Source: Campylobacter lari
GTDB lineage: Bacteria > Campylobacterota > Campylobacteria > Campylobacterales > Campylobacteraceae
Length of the DNA: 64,000 bases
Direction: 5' to 3'
Assembly: GCF_004357905.1 (NCBI RefSeq)
Contig: NZ_SMTT01000005.1
Coordinates: 62,001-126,000, forward strand
How positions within the stretch are numbered: the first letter of the stretch is position 1; the number at the start of each line of letters is the position of its first letter. Below, one piece after another: positions 37,537 through 47,108 of the stretch. The translations under genes and the position numbers were made by a program. The notes beneath the pieces are model-generated. The model was not told where the DNA came from. It searched no databases and worked only from the letters and a program-made list of their open reading frames with translations.

Positions 37537-38742
37537 ATGGATTATTTAAAACTAGCAAAAGAATACAACACACCATTTTATATTTATGATTTTGATAAAA
37601 TTAAAGAGCGTTTTACAATGTTAAAAGATGCTTTTAAGGCAAGAAAATCACAAATTTTTTATGCAGTCAAAGCAAATTCTAATTTAAGTGTTTTAAAGCT
37701 TTTAGCTTCTTTAGATAGTGGGTTTGATTGTGTTAGTGCGGGTGAGATTTATAGGGCTTTAAAAGCAGGGGCTAAAAATTATAAAATTATTTTTAGCGGG
37801 GTTGGAAAAAGTGCTGATGAATTAAAATATGCTTTAGAGCAAAACATACTTTATGTAAATTTAGAAAGTTATGAAGAAATGCTTCTTTTGGAGCAAATTG
37901 CTAAAGAAAGTCAAAAGATAGCTCGTATAAGCATAAGGGTAAATCCAAATGTAGATGCTAAAACACATCCTTATATTTCTACAGGTTTGCATGAAAATAA
38001 ATTTGGTGTAGATATAGAAAGTGCTAAAAAAATGTATCTTTATGCTAAAAACTCACAATTTTTAGAGCCAGTTGGAGTGCATTTTCACATAGGTTCACAA
38101 ATTCTTGATATAAGTAGTATCCATGAGGCCTCAGCGATTGTTGCAAAATTAGTAAAAGAACTTTTAGCTTTGAAAATTAATATTAAATTCTTTGATATAG
38201 GCGGGGGTTTAGGAGTTTGTTATAAAGATGAACAAGAGCCAAATTTATATGATTATGCTCAAGGAATTTTAGCAAGTTTGCAAGGTCTTGATGTGTGTAT
38301 AGGTATGGAACCTGGCAGGTTTTTGGTAGCAAATGCAGGCGAGTTTGTTACTAAAGTTTTATATGAAAAATTTAATAATAAAAAGCGTTTTGTGATTATT
38401 GATGGGGCGATGAATGATTTATTGCGTCCAAGTTTATATAGTGCTTATCATGAAATCAAGCTTTTGAGTGAAAATAAAGAAGAAAGCCTTTGTGATATTG
38501 TTGGTGGGGTTTGTGAGAGTGGAGATTTTTTAGCTAAAGATAGAAAACTAGCTAAAACAAAAGCAGGAGATTTTATCATAGTTAAAAGCGCAGGTGCATA
38601 TGGTTTTAGCATGAGTAGTAATTACAATACTCGCAATAGAGTATGTGAGCTAGCTTGTGAAAATGGCAAGGTAAGAATGATTAGAAAAAGAGAAAGTTAT
38701 GAGGATCAAATTGCTTTAGAGCTTGATTTTTTAAAGGATTAA
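37537..38742 (+). CDS. lysA: Diaminopimelate decarboxylase LysA
   Basis: LysA decarboxylates meso-diaminopimelate to lysine, the last step of lysine synthesis. The 401-residue fold-III PLP enzyme has the cofactor lysine K45 in FYAVKANSN, SAGEIYRALKAGA, the glycine-rich FDIGGGLGVCYKDE and the active-site cysteine in VCESGDFLAKDR. Length is normal. It is followed 1 base later by the HAD hydrolase gene, and pheA and hisC come next, making an amino-acid synthesis run. Confidence 0.97.
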   Translation: MDYLKLAKEYNTPFYIYDFDKIKERFTMLKDAFKARKSQIFYAVKANSNLSVLKLLASLDSGFDCVSAGEIYRALKAGAKNYKIIFSGVGKSADELKYALEQNILYVNLESYEEMLLLEQIAKESQKIARISIRVNPNVDAKTHPYISTGLHENKFGVDIESAKKMYLYAKNSQFLEPVGVHFHIGSQILDISSIHEASAIVAKLVKELLALKINIKFFDIGGGLGVCYKDEQEPNLYDYAQGILASLQGLDVCIGMEPGRFLVANAGEFVTKVLYEKFNNKKRFVIIDGAMNDLLRPSLYSAYHEIKLLSENKEESLCDIVGGVCESGDFLAKDRKLAKTKAGDFIIVKSAGAYGFSMSSNYNTRNRVCELACENGKVRMIRKRESYEDQIALELDFLKD

Positions 38743-38743
38743 A

Positions 38744-39505
38744 ATGTTGTTTTTAGATGTGCAAGGAACTTTGATTTCAGATTATGATAAAAGTCCTATA
38801 AATGGTGCTTTAGAACTCATTAAATCTTTAAATAAAGAAAAAATTCCTTATGTGATTATTACTAATAACACCAAAAGATTAGATTTTTTAAATTATTTGC
38901 AAAATTTGGGTTTTGAAATTAATGAAAAGGTTTATATTGATCCTTTTTGTGTTTTAAAAGATTATTTAAAACCTTGTAAAATAGCAGCTTTTGGGGCAAA
39001 AGAATTTTTAGATTCACTTCAAGAGTTAGGTTATGAGCTTGATTATAAAAATCCAAAAGCATTTTTGCTAGCAAGTTATGATGATTTTAAATTTCAAGAT
39101 TTTGCTAATATGATAGAGTATGTTAAAGATGGCGTGCAAGCTATAGCAATGCATGAGGGTAGTATTTATAAGAAAAACTCAAGGCTTTATCCAGGCGTTG
39201 GAAGTATCATGTCTATGCTTAAAAATGCATGCGAGTTTGATTATAAAGTGATAGGAAAACCTAGTAAGGCTTTTTATGAAAGTGCTTTAAATTTATTAAA
39301 ACAGCAAGATTGTAATGTGAATTTTAAAAAAACTTTAATTATTAGTGATGATTTTAAAGGCGATTTGCTTGGTGCTTATGAGCTTGGTATGCAAACAGGC
39401 TTAGTTTTAAGTGGTAAAATTTCTAACACTCAAGGTCTTGATACAACTAAACTTAATTTTGTATATGATAGTATTAAGGATTACTACATATCGAGGTTTA
39501 AATGA
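38744..39505 (+). CDS. HAD-IIA family hydrolase (NagD-like)
   Basis: A 253-residue haloacid-dehalogenase phosphatase of the IIA (NagD) branch. The nucleophile region is LFLDVQGTLI: the usual DxDGT is here DVQGT, so the second, acid/base aspartate is replaced by glutamine. VIITNNTKRLDFL is motif II, and LIISDDFKGDLLGA is the metal-binding motif IV. Loss of the second aspartate makes normal phosphatase action doubtful; the protein may bind rather than hydrolyse its ligand. It lies between lysA and pheA, overlapping pheA by 4 bases. Confidence 0.8.
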   Translation: MLFLDVQGTLISDYDKSPINGALELIKSLNKEKIPYVIITNNTKRLDFLNYLQNLGFEINEKVYIDPFCVLKDYLKPCKIAAFGAKEFLDSLQELGYELDYKNPKAFLLASYDDFKFQDFANMIEYVKDGVQAIAMHEGSIYKKNSRLYPGVGSIMSMLKNACEFDYKVIGKPSKAFYESALNLLKQQDCNVNFKKTLIISDDFKGDLLGAYELGMQTGLVLSGKISNTQGLDTTKLNFVYDSIKDYYISRFK

Positions 39506-40575
39506 AAGATATAGAAAAATTACGCAATAAAATCGATACTATCGATGATAAAATTTTGGCTTTGCTTAATGAAAGAATGCTTCATGTTAAAGATATAGGA
39601 GTTATTAAACAAAATTTAGGTGGAAGTATTTATAGACCTGAGCGTGAAAGAGCTATTATAAATAGACTTAAAAATTATAATCATGGTTTATTAGATCAAA
39701 ATGCAATCGAAGCAATTTACCAAGAAATTTTTGCTGTATCAAGAAATTTAGAAATGCCTCAAAGCATAGCTTATTTAGGGCCTGAAGGAAGTTATACGCA
39801 TCAAGTAGCAAGAACGCGTTTTGGTGCTATGAGTTGTTATACTCCACTTGCAAATATAGAAGATGTTTTTAAAGAATTAGCTCACAAAGAAGCAAAATAT
39901 GGAGTAGTACCTATAGAAAATAATACAGCAGGTGCAGTGGGTGTGACGCTTGATTGTCTTGGAAAATATGAAGATGTAAAGATTTTTGCTGAAATTTATA
40001 TGGACATTCATCATTCTTTTGTAAGTATGAGTGAAAATTTAAAAGATATTAAACGCATATATTCTCATCCACAAGGCTATAATCAATGTAGAAATTTTTT
40101 AGAAAGTCATGATTTAAGTGAAGTAGAATTTGTAGCAAGCAAATCCACAGCTCATGCGGCTTACTTAGCTTCTCAAGATGTTACTTCAGCTGCGATTTGC
40201 TCTAAAATTGCAGCAAAACTTTATAATGTACCTATATTATTTGAAACGATTGAGGATAATTTGGCAAATCGTACTAGGTTTTTGATTTTAAGTGATATAA
40301 AAATACCTCAAATGCCTCATTGTAAAACTTCTATCTTAGCACTTGCTGCACACAAACCAGGTGGGCTTAGCGATTTGTTGTATGAGTTTAAAAAAGAGGG
40401 GATAAATTTAACAAAACTTGAATCACGCCCTATAAAAACAAGAGAATTTGTGCATAGTTTTTATATAGATTTTGAAGGACATATTGATGATGAAAATGTC
40501 CAAAGAGTATTAAAAAAAGCTGAGCATATAAAATGGCTTGGATCATATTTATCAGGAGAAAGCAATGAAATTTAA
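39502..40575 (+). CDS. pheA: Bifunctional chorismate mutase/prephenate dehydratase PheA
   Basis: PheA converts chorismate to prephenate and then to phenylpyruvate for phenylalanine synthesis. Of 357 residues, the first 90 form an AroQ chorismate mutase (LRNKIDTIDDKILALLNERM). About 93-270 are the prephenate dehydratase with GPEGSYTHQVA and the ENLANRTRFLIL motif. An ACT domain (about 280-355) with GGLSDLLYEFKKEGINLTKLESRP gives feedback inhibition by phenylalanine. It overlaps hisC by 11 bases. Confidence 0.96.
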   Translation: MKDIEKLRNKIDTIDDKILALLNERMLHVKDIGVIKQNLGGSIYRPERERAIINRLKNYNHGLLDQNAIEAIYQEIFAVSRNLEMPQSIAYLGPEGSYTHQVARTRFGAMSCYTPLANIEDVFKELAHKEAKYGVVPIENNTAGAVGVTLDCLGKYEDVKIFAEIYMDIHHSFVSMSENLKDIKRIYSHPQGYNQCRNFLESHDLSEVEFVASKSTAHAAYLASQDVTSAAICSKIAAKLYNVPILFETIEDNLANRTRFLILSDIKIPQMPHCKTSILALAAHKPGGLSDLLYEFKKEGINLTKLESRPIKTREFVHSFYIDFEGHIDDENVQRVLKKAEHIKWLGSYLSGESNEI

Positions 40576-41656
40576 TCCTTTTTTAGAAGCTATTAAAACT
40601 TATGAAAGTGGCAAGGATATGGATTTAATTGCTAAAGAATATAGCTTAAAAGAAGTTATTAAACTAGCAAGTAATGAAAATCCTTATGGCACAAGTAAAA
40701 AGGCTAAAGAAGCCATCATAAATAATGCACATTTAGCTCATTTATATCCTGATGATACTATGAGTGAATTAAAACAAGCTTTAGCACAAAAATATGATAT
40801 TTTAAAAGAAAATCTCATCATAGGTAGTGGGAGTGATCAAATTATAGAATATATAGCGCATGCAAAACTTGATCATTCTAAGGCTTATTTACAATGCGGG
40901 GTTAGCTTTGCTATGTATGAAATTTATGCAAAACAACTAGGAGTTAAGGTTTATAAAACCCCAAGTTTAACCCATGATTTAAATGAGTTATATGAGTTAT
41001 ATCAAAAGCATAAAAATGAAATTAAAGTAATCTTTTTATGCTTGCCAAATAATCCTTTAGGTGAGTGTTTAGACGCAAGTGCGGTTTTTGAGTTTTTAGA
41101 GAAAATTGATGAGGATTGTTTGGTAGCTATTGATGGAGCTTATAATGAATTTGCTTCGTTTAAAGATAGCAAAAAACATATCAACCCTAAGGAATTAATC
41201 CATAAATTTCAAAATGCAGTATATCTAGGAACCTTTTCTAAGCTTTATGGTTTGGGTGGTATGAGAGTGGGTTATGGTATAGCTTGCAAGGAAATTATCA
41301 ATGCATTTTATAAATTACGAGCACCTTTTAATGTGACTAATTTGAGTTTAAAAGCTGCTGTTGCTGCGTTAGATGATGATGAGTTTGTGCAAAAAACTTT
41401 GGAAAATAATTTTTCACAAATGAAACTTTATGAAGATTTTGCTAAAAATTATAAAATTCAATACATTCCAAGCTATACAAATTTTATTACCTATTTTTTT
41501 GGTGAAAAAAATAGCACAGATTTATCTGAAAAACTGCTTAAAAACGGTATAATAATAAGAAATTTACAAAGTTATGGTTTAAATGCTGTGCGTATAAGTA
41601 TAGGTACAGAGTATGAAAATTCAAGGTTTTTTGAAGAGTTTTCTAAAAATTTTTAG
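40565..41656 (+). CDS. hisC: Histidinol-phosphate aminotransferase HisC
   Basis: HisC is a class II PLP aminotransferase acting on imidazole-acetol phosphate in histidine synthesis, and in some bacteria on aromatic keto acids. The protein has 363 residues from ATG 40565, which is preceded by a perfect AGGAGA site inside the end of pheA; nine extra codons upstream are unlikely to be used. Motifs are LASNENPYGTS, IGSGSDQII, the FLCLPNNPLGE segment and the PLP lysine in GTFSKLYGLGGMRVGY. Its place directly after pheA hints that it may also serve phenylalanine synthesis. Confidence 0.94.
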   Translation: MKFNPFLEAIKTYESGKDMDLIAKEYSLKEVIKLASNENPYGTSKKAKEAIINNAHLAHLYPDDTMSELKQALAQKYDILKENLIIGSGSDQIIEYIAHAKLDHSKAYLQCGVSFAMYEIYAKQLGVKVYKTPSLTHDLNELYELYQKHKNEIKVIFLCLPNNPLGECLDASAVFEFLEKIDEDCLVAIDGAYNEFASFKDSKKHINPKELIHKFQNAVYLGTFSKLYGLGGMRVGYGIACKEIINAFYKLRAPFNVTNLSLKAAVAALDDDEFVQKTLENNFSQMKLYEDFAKNYKIQYIPSYTNFITYFFGEKNSTDLSEKLLKNGIIIRNLQSYGLNAVRISIGTEYENSRFFEEFSKNF

Positions 41657-41670
41657 TTTGTAGGAAATAA

Positions 41671-43356
41671 ATGGATTATAAAACTATACTGCACCAAGTA
41701 GGTCAGCTTTATCAAAATTTAAGTTTAAGACAGCGTATTATCATTGCTGCTTCTATTGTTGTTGTAGTTGGATTTTTAGTATTTTTAACCCTTTTTAGAA
41801 GTGGTTCTACAGTGGCTAGTGAGGCTGGATATTCAGTATTATTTGAAAATGCTAATACTAGTGATTCGGCGATGATAGTAACTCAACTTGAAAAAAGTGG
41901 GGTTCCTTATATTTTGCGCAATGAAGGGACTATTTTAGTTCCTAATGAACAAGTGTATAAACAGCGTTTAGCTATTGCTTCTGCAGGATTATTGCCAAAA
42001 GATAATAAAGTAGGTTTTGAGCTTTTTGATAAACAAGAATTTGGCGCAACAGAAGCTGAACAAAAGGTAAAATACCAAAGAGCATTAGAAGGTGAGCTTG
42101 CTAGAACGATTGAAAGTTTAGAGCCTATTCATAGTGCTACGGTGCATATTGCTTTTGCTAAAGATACGCTTTTTACACAACAACAAGTTCCACCAACTGC
42201 TTCAGTAGCTTTGACTATAAAAGAAGGCTTAAAGCTTAATAAAAAGCAAATTATGGGGATTAAAAACTTAATTGCTTCCTCAGTGACAAAACTTACTCCT
42301 GAAAATGTAAAAATCATGGATCAAAAAGGTATTCCTTTAGATGATGAGGGTGCTTTTGAAAGTGATTTAATCGCTGCTCAAATTAAATATAAAAGAGATC
42401 AAGAGTATGAATTAGAGCAAAAAATTGTTGCTTCTATTGCTCCATTTGCAGGTGGCTATGATAGGGTGGTAGCAAAGGTTAGTATTGATTATGATTTTTC
42501 TAAAGAAGAATCACAAAGTGAAGTGTATGATCCAAATACCGTTGTGCGTAGTGAACAAACCTTGGAAGAGCATAGAGAAGGCTATAAAGATAAAGAAATT
42601 CAAGGTGTACCAGGTGCTGTTTCAAACATCGGTCCTGTGGAAGGTTTGGATGATAAAGGTGCGCGCGAGGTTTATACTAAAAATCAAACTACAACTAATA
42701 ATGAAATTTCTAAAAAAATTACCAACACCACTAAGCAATTTGCAACCATTAAAAGAATTTCTGCAGCTGTTGTGGTAGATGGAAAGTATAAAGTAATTAC
42801 TGATGATCAGGGAAATATTACTAATGAATATATTCCTTTGAGTGATAAAGAAATTAAAGCGATTGAAAATCTTACTAAAGGTGCCATAGGATTTAATCTT
42901 GCTAGAGGTGATGCGGTTGAAGTAAATAATTTGGAATTTCATAGAACAGCTAAAGTTGAAAATAAGGTTCAAACTTTTTATTCAAGATTTGTCGAGCCTT
43001 TTATTCCACCTGTTAAGTATGTATTTGCCGCGATTTTGCTTTTTATCTTTTACAAAAAAGTTATTGTGCCATTTTCTCAAAAAATGCTTGCAGATATTAG
43101 ACTTGAAGAAGAGATGGAAGGTAAGGATGGGCAGATTATTGATGAGGCTGAAGATGCTATTGAAAAATTCAATGCTGCTCGTAGAAAAGTTGAAGAACAA
43201 CTTGGTTTTGGAGATAGTTTTGATGAGGATGCATTACAATATGATGTTTTACTTGAAAAATTAAGAGCAGTAGCTAATGAAAAAGGCGAAGAGGTGGCAT
43301 TATTGTTGCAAAAACTTGTTGAAAATGAAGCCGAATTTGGTGAGAAGGATATCTAA
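41671..43356 (+). CDS. fliF: Flagellar MS-ring protein FliF
   Basis: FliF forms the MS ring in the inner membrane, the base on which the flagellum is built. The 561-residue protein has a membrane helix at about 24-46, ring-building domains with GYSVLFENANTSDSAMIVTQLE and LARTIESLEPIHSATVHIA, and a second helix near 440-460. A C-terminal cytoplasmic tail binds FliG. It starts 14 bases after hisC and overlaps fliG by one base. fliF-fliG-fliH are consecutive here; fliE and fliI are not in the window. Confidence 0.97.
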   Translation: MDYKTILHQVGQLYQNLSLRQRIIIAASIVVVVGFLVFLTLFRSGSTVASEAGYSVLFENANTSDSAMIVTQLEKSGVPYILRNEGTILVPNEQVYKQRLAIASAGLLPKDNKVGFELFDKQEFGATEAEQKVKYQRALEGELARTIESLEPIHSATVHIAFAKDTLFTQQQVPPTASVALTIKEGLKLNKKQIMGIKNLIASSVTKLTPENVKIMDQKGIPLDDEGAFESDLIAAQIKYKRDQEYELEQKIVASIAPFAGGYDRVVAKVSIDYDFSKEESQSEVYDPNTVVRSEQTLEEHREGYKDKEIQGVPGAVSNIGPVEGLDDKGAREVYTKNQTTTNNEISKKITNTTKQFATIKRISAAVVVDGKYKVITDDQGNITNEYIPLSDKEIKAIENLTKGAIGFNLARGDAVEVNNLEFHRTAKVENKVQTFYSRFVEPFIPPVKYVFAAILLFIFYKKVIVPFSQKMLADIRLEEEMEGKDGQIIDEAEDAIEKFNAARRKVEEQLGFGDSFDEDALQYDVLLEKLRAVANEKGEEVALLLQKLVENEAEFGEKDI

Positions 43357-44384
43357 TGATAAAGCTTAGTGAAGAACAAAAAATGGTCTATGATGACCTT
43401 TCTATGCCAGAAAAGGTTGCCATATTTTTAATCCAACTTGGAGAAGATGTAACGACAGTTTTATTTTCTCATATGGATATTAATGTCATCACTGAAATTT
43501 CTCGCTATATTGCTTTAGCAAAAAATGTTGATAAGCCAGTTGCTACTGCTGTACTTGAGGAATTTTATACTTTATTACAATCAAATCAATACTTAAAAAG
43601 TGGTGGTTTGGAATATGCAAAAGAAATTTTATTTAGAACTTTTGGTCCTGAAATTGCCAATAAAATTTTGGAAAAACTTACCAAAAGTATGGAAAATAAT
43701 CAAAATTTTGCTTATCTTTCACAAATTAAACCACAACAACTTGCAGACTTTATCATTAAAGAACACCCGCAAACTATAGCTTTGATTTTAGCTCATATGG
43801 ATACTACTCAAGCTGCTGAAACTTTGGAATATTTTAGCGATGAATTAAGAGCTGAAGTTGTAATAAGAATGGCAAATCTTGGAGATATATCTCCTTCAAT
43901 TATCAAAAGAGTATCTGCTGTGCTTGAAAGTAAGCTTGAAAGTCTTACTTCTTATAAAGTTGAAGTGGGTGGTCCAAGAGCAGTTGCTGAAGTGCTTAAT
44001 CGCTTGGGTCAAAAAGCCTCTAAAACAACACTTTCTTATATTGAGCAAAGTGATGAAAAACTTGCTACAACCATTAAAGATTTAATGTTTACCTTTGATG
44101 ATATTTCTCAACTTAGTACTAATGCGATTAGAGAAGTTTTAAAAGCTGCTGACAAGCGTGATTTGATGATAGGTTTAAAGGGTGCAAGCGAGGATTTAAA
44201 ACAAAAATTTATGTCCAATATGTCTACGCGTGCTGCTGAAGCTTTTGTAGAAGAAATGGGCTTTTTGGGTGCTGTGCGTGTTAAAGATGTAGAAGAAGCA
44301 CAAAGAAAAGTTGTAGAAGTGGTGCAAAAACTTGCAGAACAAGGTCTTATCCAAGTGGGTGAGGCTGATGAGATGATAGAGTAA
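43356..44384 (+). CDS. fliG: Flagellar motor switch protein FliG
   Basis: FliG is the rotor protein that meets the MotA stator and takes part in torque and direction switching. The 342-residue protein has the N-terminal FliF-binding domain, the middle domain with KEHPQTIALILAHMD and VVIRMANLGDISP, and a C-terminal armadillo domain. In the latter, alternating charged residues (around KAADKRDLMIGLKGASEDLK) contact MotA. Length is usual. It overlaps fliF by one base and is followed 4 bases later by fliH. Confidence 0.97.
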   Translation: MIKLSEEQKMVYDDLSMPEKVAIFLIQLGEDVTTVLFSHMDINVITEISRYIALAKNVDKPVATAVLEEFYTLLQSNQYLKSGGLEYAKEILFRTFGPEIANKILEKLTKSMENNQNFAYLSQIKPQQLADFIIKEHPQTIALILAHMDTTQAAETLEYFSDELRAEVVIRMANLGDISPSIIKRVSAVLESKLESLTSYKVEVGGPRAVAEVLNRLGQKASKTTLSYIEQSDEKLATTIKDLMFTFDDISQLSTNAIREVLKAADKRDLMIGLKGASEDLKQKFMSNMSTRAAEAFVEEMGFLGAVRVKDVEEAQRKVVEVVQKLAEQGLIQVGEADEMIE

Positions 44385-44388
44385 GATT

Positions 44389-45201
44389 ATGGCAAAATTA
44401 ACCAATGTAATTTCACCTGAAAATATTTCTGCTCATGTAGTTGAGGGTTATCATTTTAAAGTTATGAGTGAAATGCCCTCTAGTGAAGAACAAAAACAAG
44501 AAGAAATTCAAACTATAAATCAAGTCTCTCCTGTCCAAAACACACAACAAGCAGTAGAAAATCAAACAATAGAAGTTACTCCACAAGCCCCACAACCACA
44601 AATTCAACCTGATTTTGTTGAAGATTTACTTAAAAAAACTGATGAAATGTCAGGAAATATCATTAAGTTGCAAATGCAGATAGAAAGCCAAGAGGCTGAA
44701 TTTAACAATCGTTTAAACACAGAATTAGAACATGCAAAGGAAAAATTTACTAAAGAAGGTTATGAACAAGCACAAAAGAATTTTGAAAGTGAATTAGAAG
44801 CCTTGAAGGAAAAATACTTAAAAAGCGTAGAAAAGCTTGAAAATACAGTGCAAAATTTAAATGAGTTTTTATCTAAAAATGAAAAAGAATTAGCCGATAC
44901 GGCTGTAATTATTGCAAAAGAAGTGATTGCAAAAGAGCTCGAGGAAAATTCATCACTTATAGCATTAAATTTAGCAAAAGAACTTATGAGTGAACTTAAA
45001 AATGCTACTAAGATAGAATTAAAGTTAAGTCCTGATGATTTTGAATATGTAAAAACACACTTGCAAGAACAAAGCAATATTAAATTTAGTCTTGATGATG
45101 CGATTAATAAGGGAAGTATTTTAATATTAAGTGATGCGGGTAATATAGAGTCAAACCTTAACAATCGTTTGCAAAAAATCAAAAACATGGTTAATGAATG
45201 A
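44389..45201 (+). CDS. fliH: Flagellar assembly protein FliH
   Basis: FliH binds and restrains the FliI export ATPase and anchors it at the export gate. The 270-residue protein has a Gln/Pro-rich N-terminal region (about 25-80), a long coiled coil (about 85-170), and a C-terminal domain like the V-ATPase peripheral stalk subunit E. In that domain ADTAVIIAKEVIAKELEENSS is typical. Sequence conservation of FliH is low, so position after fliG supports the call. It overlaps the dxs start by 4 bases. Confidence 0.9.
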   Translation: MAKLTNVISPENISAHVVEGYHFKVMSEMPSSEEQKQEEIQTINQVSPVQNTQQAVENQTIEVTPQAPQPQIQPDFVEDLLKKTDEMSGNIIKLQMQIESQEAEFNNRLNTELEHAKEKFTKEGYEQAQKNFESELEALKEKYLKSVEKLENTVQNLNEFLSKNEKELADTAVIIAKEVIAKELEENSSLIALNLAKELMSELKNATKIELKLSPDDFEYVKTHLQEQSNIKFSLDDAINKGSILILSDAGNIESNLNNRLQKIKNMVNE

Positions 45202-47027
45202 TAGATTTAAATAACTTAAATATTAAAAATATGCAAATTAAAGAACTGGAAAATTTAGCTAGTAATTTGCGTGAAGTTATCATAGATACAGTGAGTAAAA
45301 ATGGTGGACATTTAAGTTCAAATTTAGGTGTAGTTGAGCTTAGCATAGGAATGCATTATGTTTTTGATGTGCGAAAAGATCCTTTTATTTTTGATGTTTC
45401 ACACCAATCTTATCCACATAAGCTTTTAAGTGGTAAGATAGATAATTTTCATACTTTAAGACAATTTAATGGCTTGAGTGGATATACAAAGCCTGATGAG
45501 GGGGATTATTTTGTAGCAGGACATTCAAGCACTTCTATATCTTTAGCAGTTGGAGCTTGTAAGGCTATAAGATTAAAAAAAGAAGATCGCTTACCTGTTG
45601 TATTAATAGGTGATGGAGCGTTAAGTGCAGGTATGGCTTATGAAGCTTTAAACGAGCTTGGTGATAGAGAATATCCTTGTGTGATTATTTTAAATGATAA
45701 TGAAATGAGTATTTCAAGGCCAATTGGAGCTATTTCAAAATACCTTTCTCAAGCAATGGCAACGCAGTTTTATCAAAAGTTTAAAAAACGCATAGAAAAT
45801 CTTTTAGAGTATTTTCCTCAAGGCGCATCTTATATGGCAAAGCGTTTCGAAGAGGGTTTAAGACTTATTACACCTGGACTCTTATTTGAAGAATTAGGAC
45901 TTGAATATATAGGGCCTATTGATGGACATAATTTAAATGAAGTTATAAATGCGCTAAATCAAGCTAAAGCTATGAATAAACCTTGTGTAGTGCATGCGCA
46001 AACTATCAAAGGCAAAGGTTATACATTAGCTGAAGGTAAAAATGCTAAATGGCATGGAGTAGGTGCTTTTGATAGAAGTAGCGGAGAGAGTTTAAAGGCT
46101 AATATGAACAAAAAAAGTGCGACAGAAATTTTTTCAAATACACTTTTAAATTTAGCTCAAAAATATGAAAATATAGTAGGTGTAACTGCTGCTATGCCAA
46201 GTGGAACTGGAATAGATAAGCTAATGGAAAAATATCCTGAGCGTTTTTGGGATGTAGCAATTGCAGAACAACATGCAGTTACTTCTATGGCAGCTATGGC
46301 TAAAGAAGGTTTTAAGCCTTTTATAGCAATTTATAGCACTTTTATGCAAAGAGCTTATGATCAAGTTATCCATGATTGTGCTATTATGAATTTAAATGTA
46401 GTTATTGCTATGGATAGAGCTGGCATAGTAGGAGAAGATGGAGAAACTCATCAAGGTGCTTTTGATGTTAGTTTTTTAAGTGCTATACCAAATATTACTT
46501 TAGCGGCTCCAAGAGATGAGGCTATGATGGAAAAAATTATGGAGTATGCTTATTTTCATCAAGGTGTTTTTGCTTTTCGTTATCCTAGAGGTAATTTTTT
46601 ATTAGATGAAAATTTTAATCCATGTGAGATAAAACTTGCAAAAGCTCAAATTTTATCTAAAGTGCAAAGCGATAAAGTATTTTTAGGTTTTGGTCAGGGT
46701 GTGGCTAAGGCAAAACTAGCTTTAGATAAACTTGGTTTAGATTATGCAAGCTTAATAGATTTGATTTTTGCAAAACCTTTAGATGAAGAGCTTTTAAAAG
46801 AATTGGCAAAAGATACAAAAACTTGGTTTGTTTTTTCAGATAGTGCTAAGATAGGTGGAGTGGGAAGTTTGATTGCAACTTTCTTGCAAAAAGAAAATCT
46901 TTATCATATAAAACTAGTAAGTTTTGAATTTGAAGATCAATTTATAACTCATGGTAAAACAAATGAAGTAGAAAAATTTCTAGAAATTGATGTTGAATCT
47001 TTGTGTAAAAAGATTAAAATTTATTAA
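45198..47027 (+). CDS. dxs: 1-deoxy-D-xylulose-5-phosphate synthase
   Basis: Dxs joins pyruvate and glyceraldehyde-3-phosphate to start the MEP pathway for isoprenoids. The 609-residue TPP enzyme shows GDGALSAGMAYEALNE (TPP and metal binding), the EQHAVTSMAAMAKEG segment and DRAGIVGEDGETHQGAFD in the pyrimidine domain. A transketolase C-terminal domain completes it. Length is normal. It overlaps fliH by 4 bases, an odd but conserved coupling of flagellar and isoprenoid genes in Campylobacter. Its stop is followed by the perR promoter. Confidence 0.97.
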   Translation: MIDLNNLNIKNMQIKELENLASNLREVIIDTVSKNGGHLSSNLGVVELSIGMHYVFDVRKDPFIFDVSHQSYPHKLLSGKIDNFHTLRQFNGLSGYTKPDEGDYFVAGHSSTSISLAVGACKAIRLKKEDRLPVVLIGDGALSAGMAYEALNELGDREYPCVIILNDNEMSISRPIGAISKYLSQAMATQFYQKFKKRIENLLEYFPQGASYMAKRFEEGLRLITPGLLFEELGLEYIGPIDGHNLNEVINALNQAKAMNKPCVVHAQTIKGKGYTLAEGKNAKWHGVGAFDRSSGESLKANMNKKSATEIFSNTLLNLAQKYENIVGVTAAMPSGTGIDKLMEKYPERFWDVAIAEQHAVTSMAAMAKEGFKPFIAIYSTFMQRAYDQVIHDCAIMNLNVVIAMDRAGIVGEDGETHQGAFDVSFLSAIPNITLAAPRDEAMMEKIMEYAYFHQGVFAFRYPRGNFLLDENFNPCEIKLAKAQILSKVQSDKVFLGFGQGVAKAKLALDKLGLDYASLIDLIFAKPLDEELLKELAKDTKTWFVFSDSAKIGGVGSLIATFLQKENLYHIKLVSFEFEDQFITHGKTNEVEKFLEIDVESLCKKIKIY

Positions 47028-47076
47028 AAGATAAAAAATATCCTTTAATATAATCATTTTTTTATAAAAAAAGCGT

Positions 47077-47082
47077 TATACT
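47077..47082 (+). promoter_or_regulatory. Likely -10 element of the perR promoter
   Basis: TATACT lies 27 bases upstream of the perR ATG. AT-rich dyads around 47060-47090 (TTATAAAA to TATATAA) could be an autoregulatory PerR operator, but no clean consensus can be claimed. Confidence 0.4.
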
Positions 47083-47108
47083 ATATAAAAAATATCGGAG
47101 AATTAATA

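Noticed and set aside
42485..43264. Overlapping open frames inside fliF
   Set aside because: Out-of-frame copies of the FliF coding region rich in Leu, Lys and Ile, with no ribosome sites or motifs.
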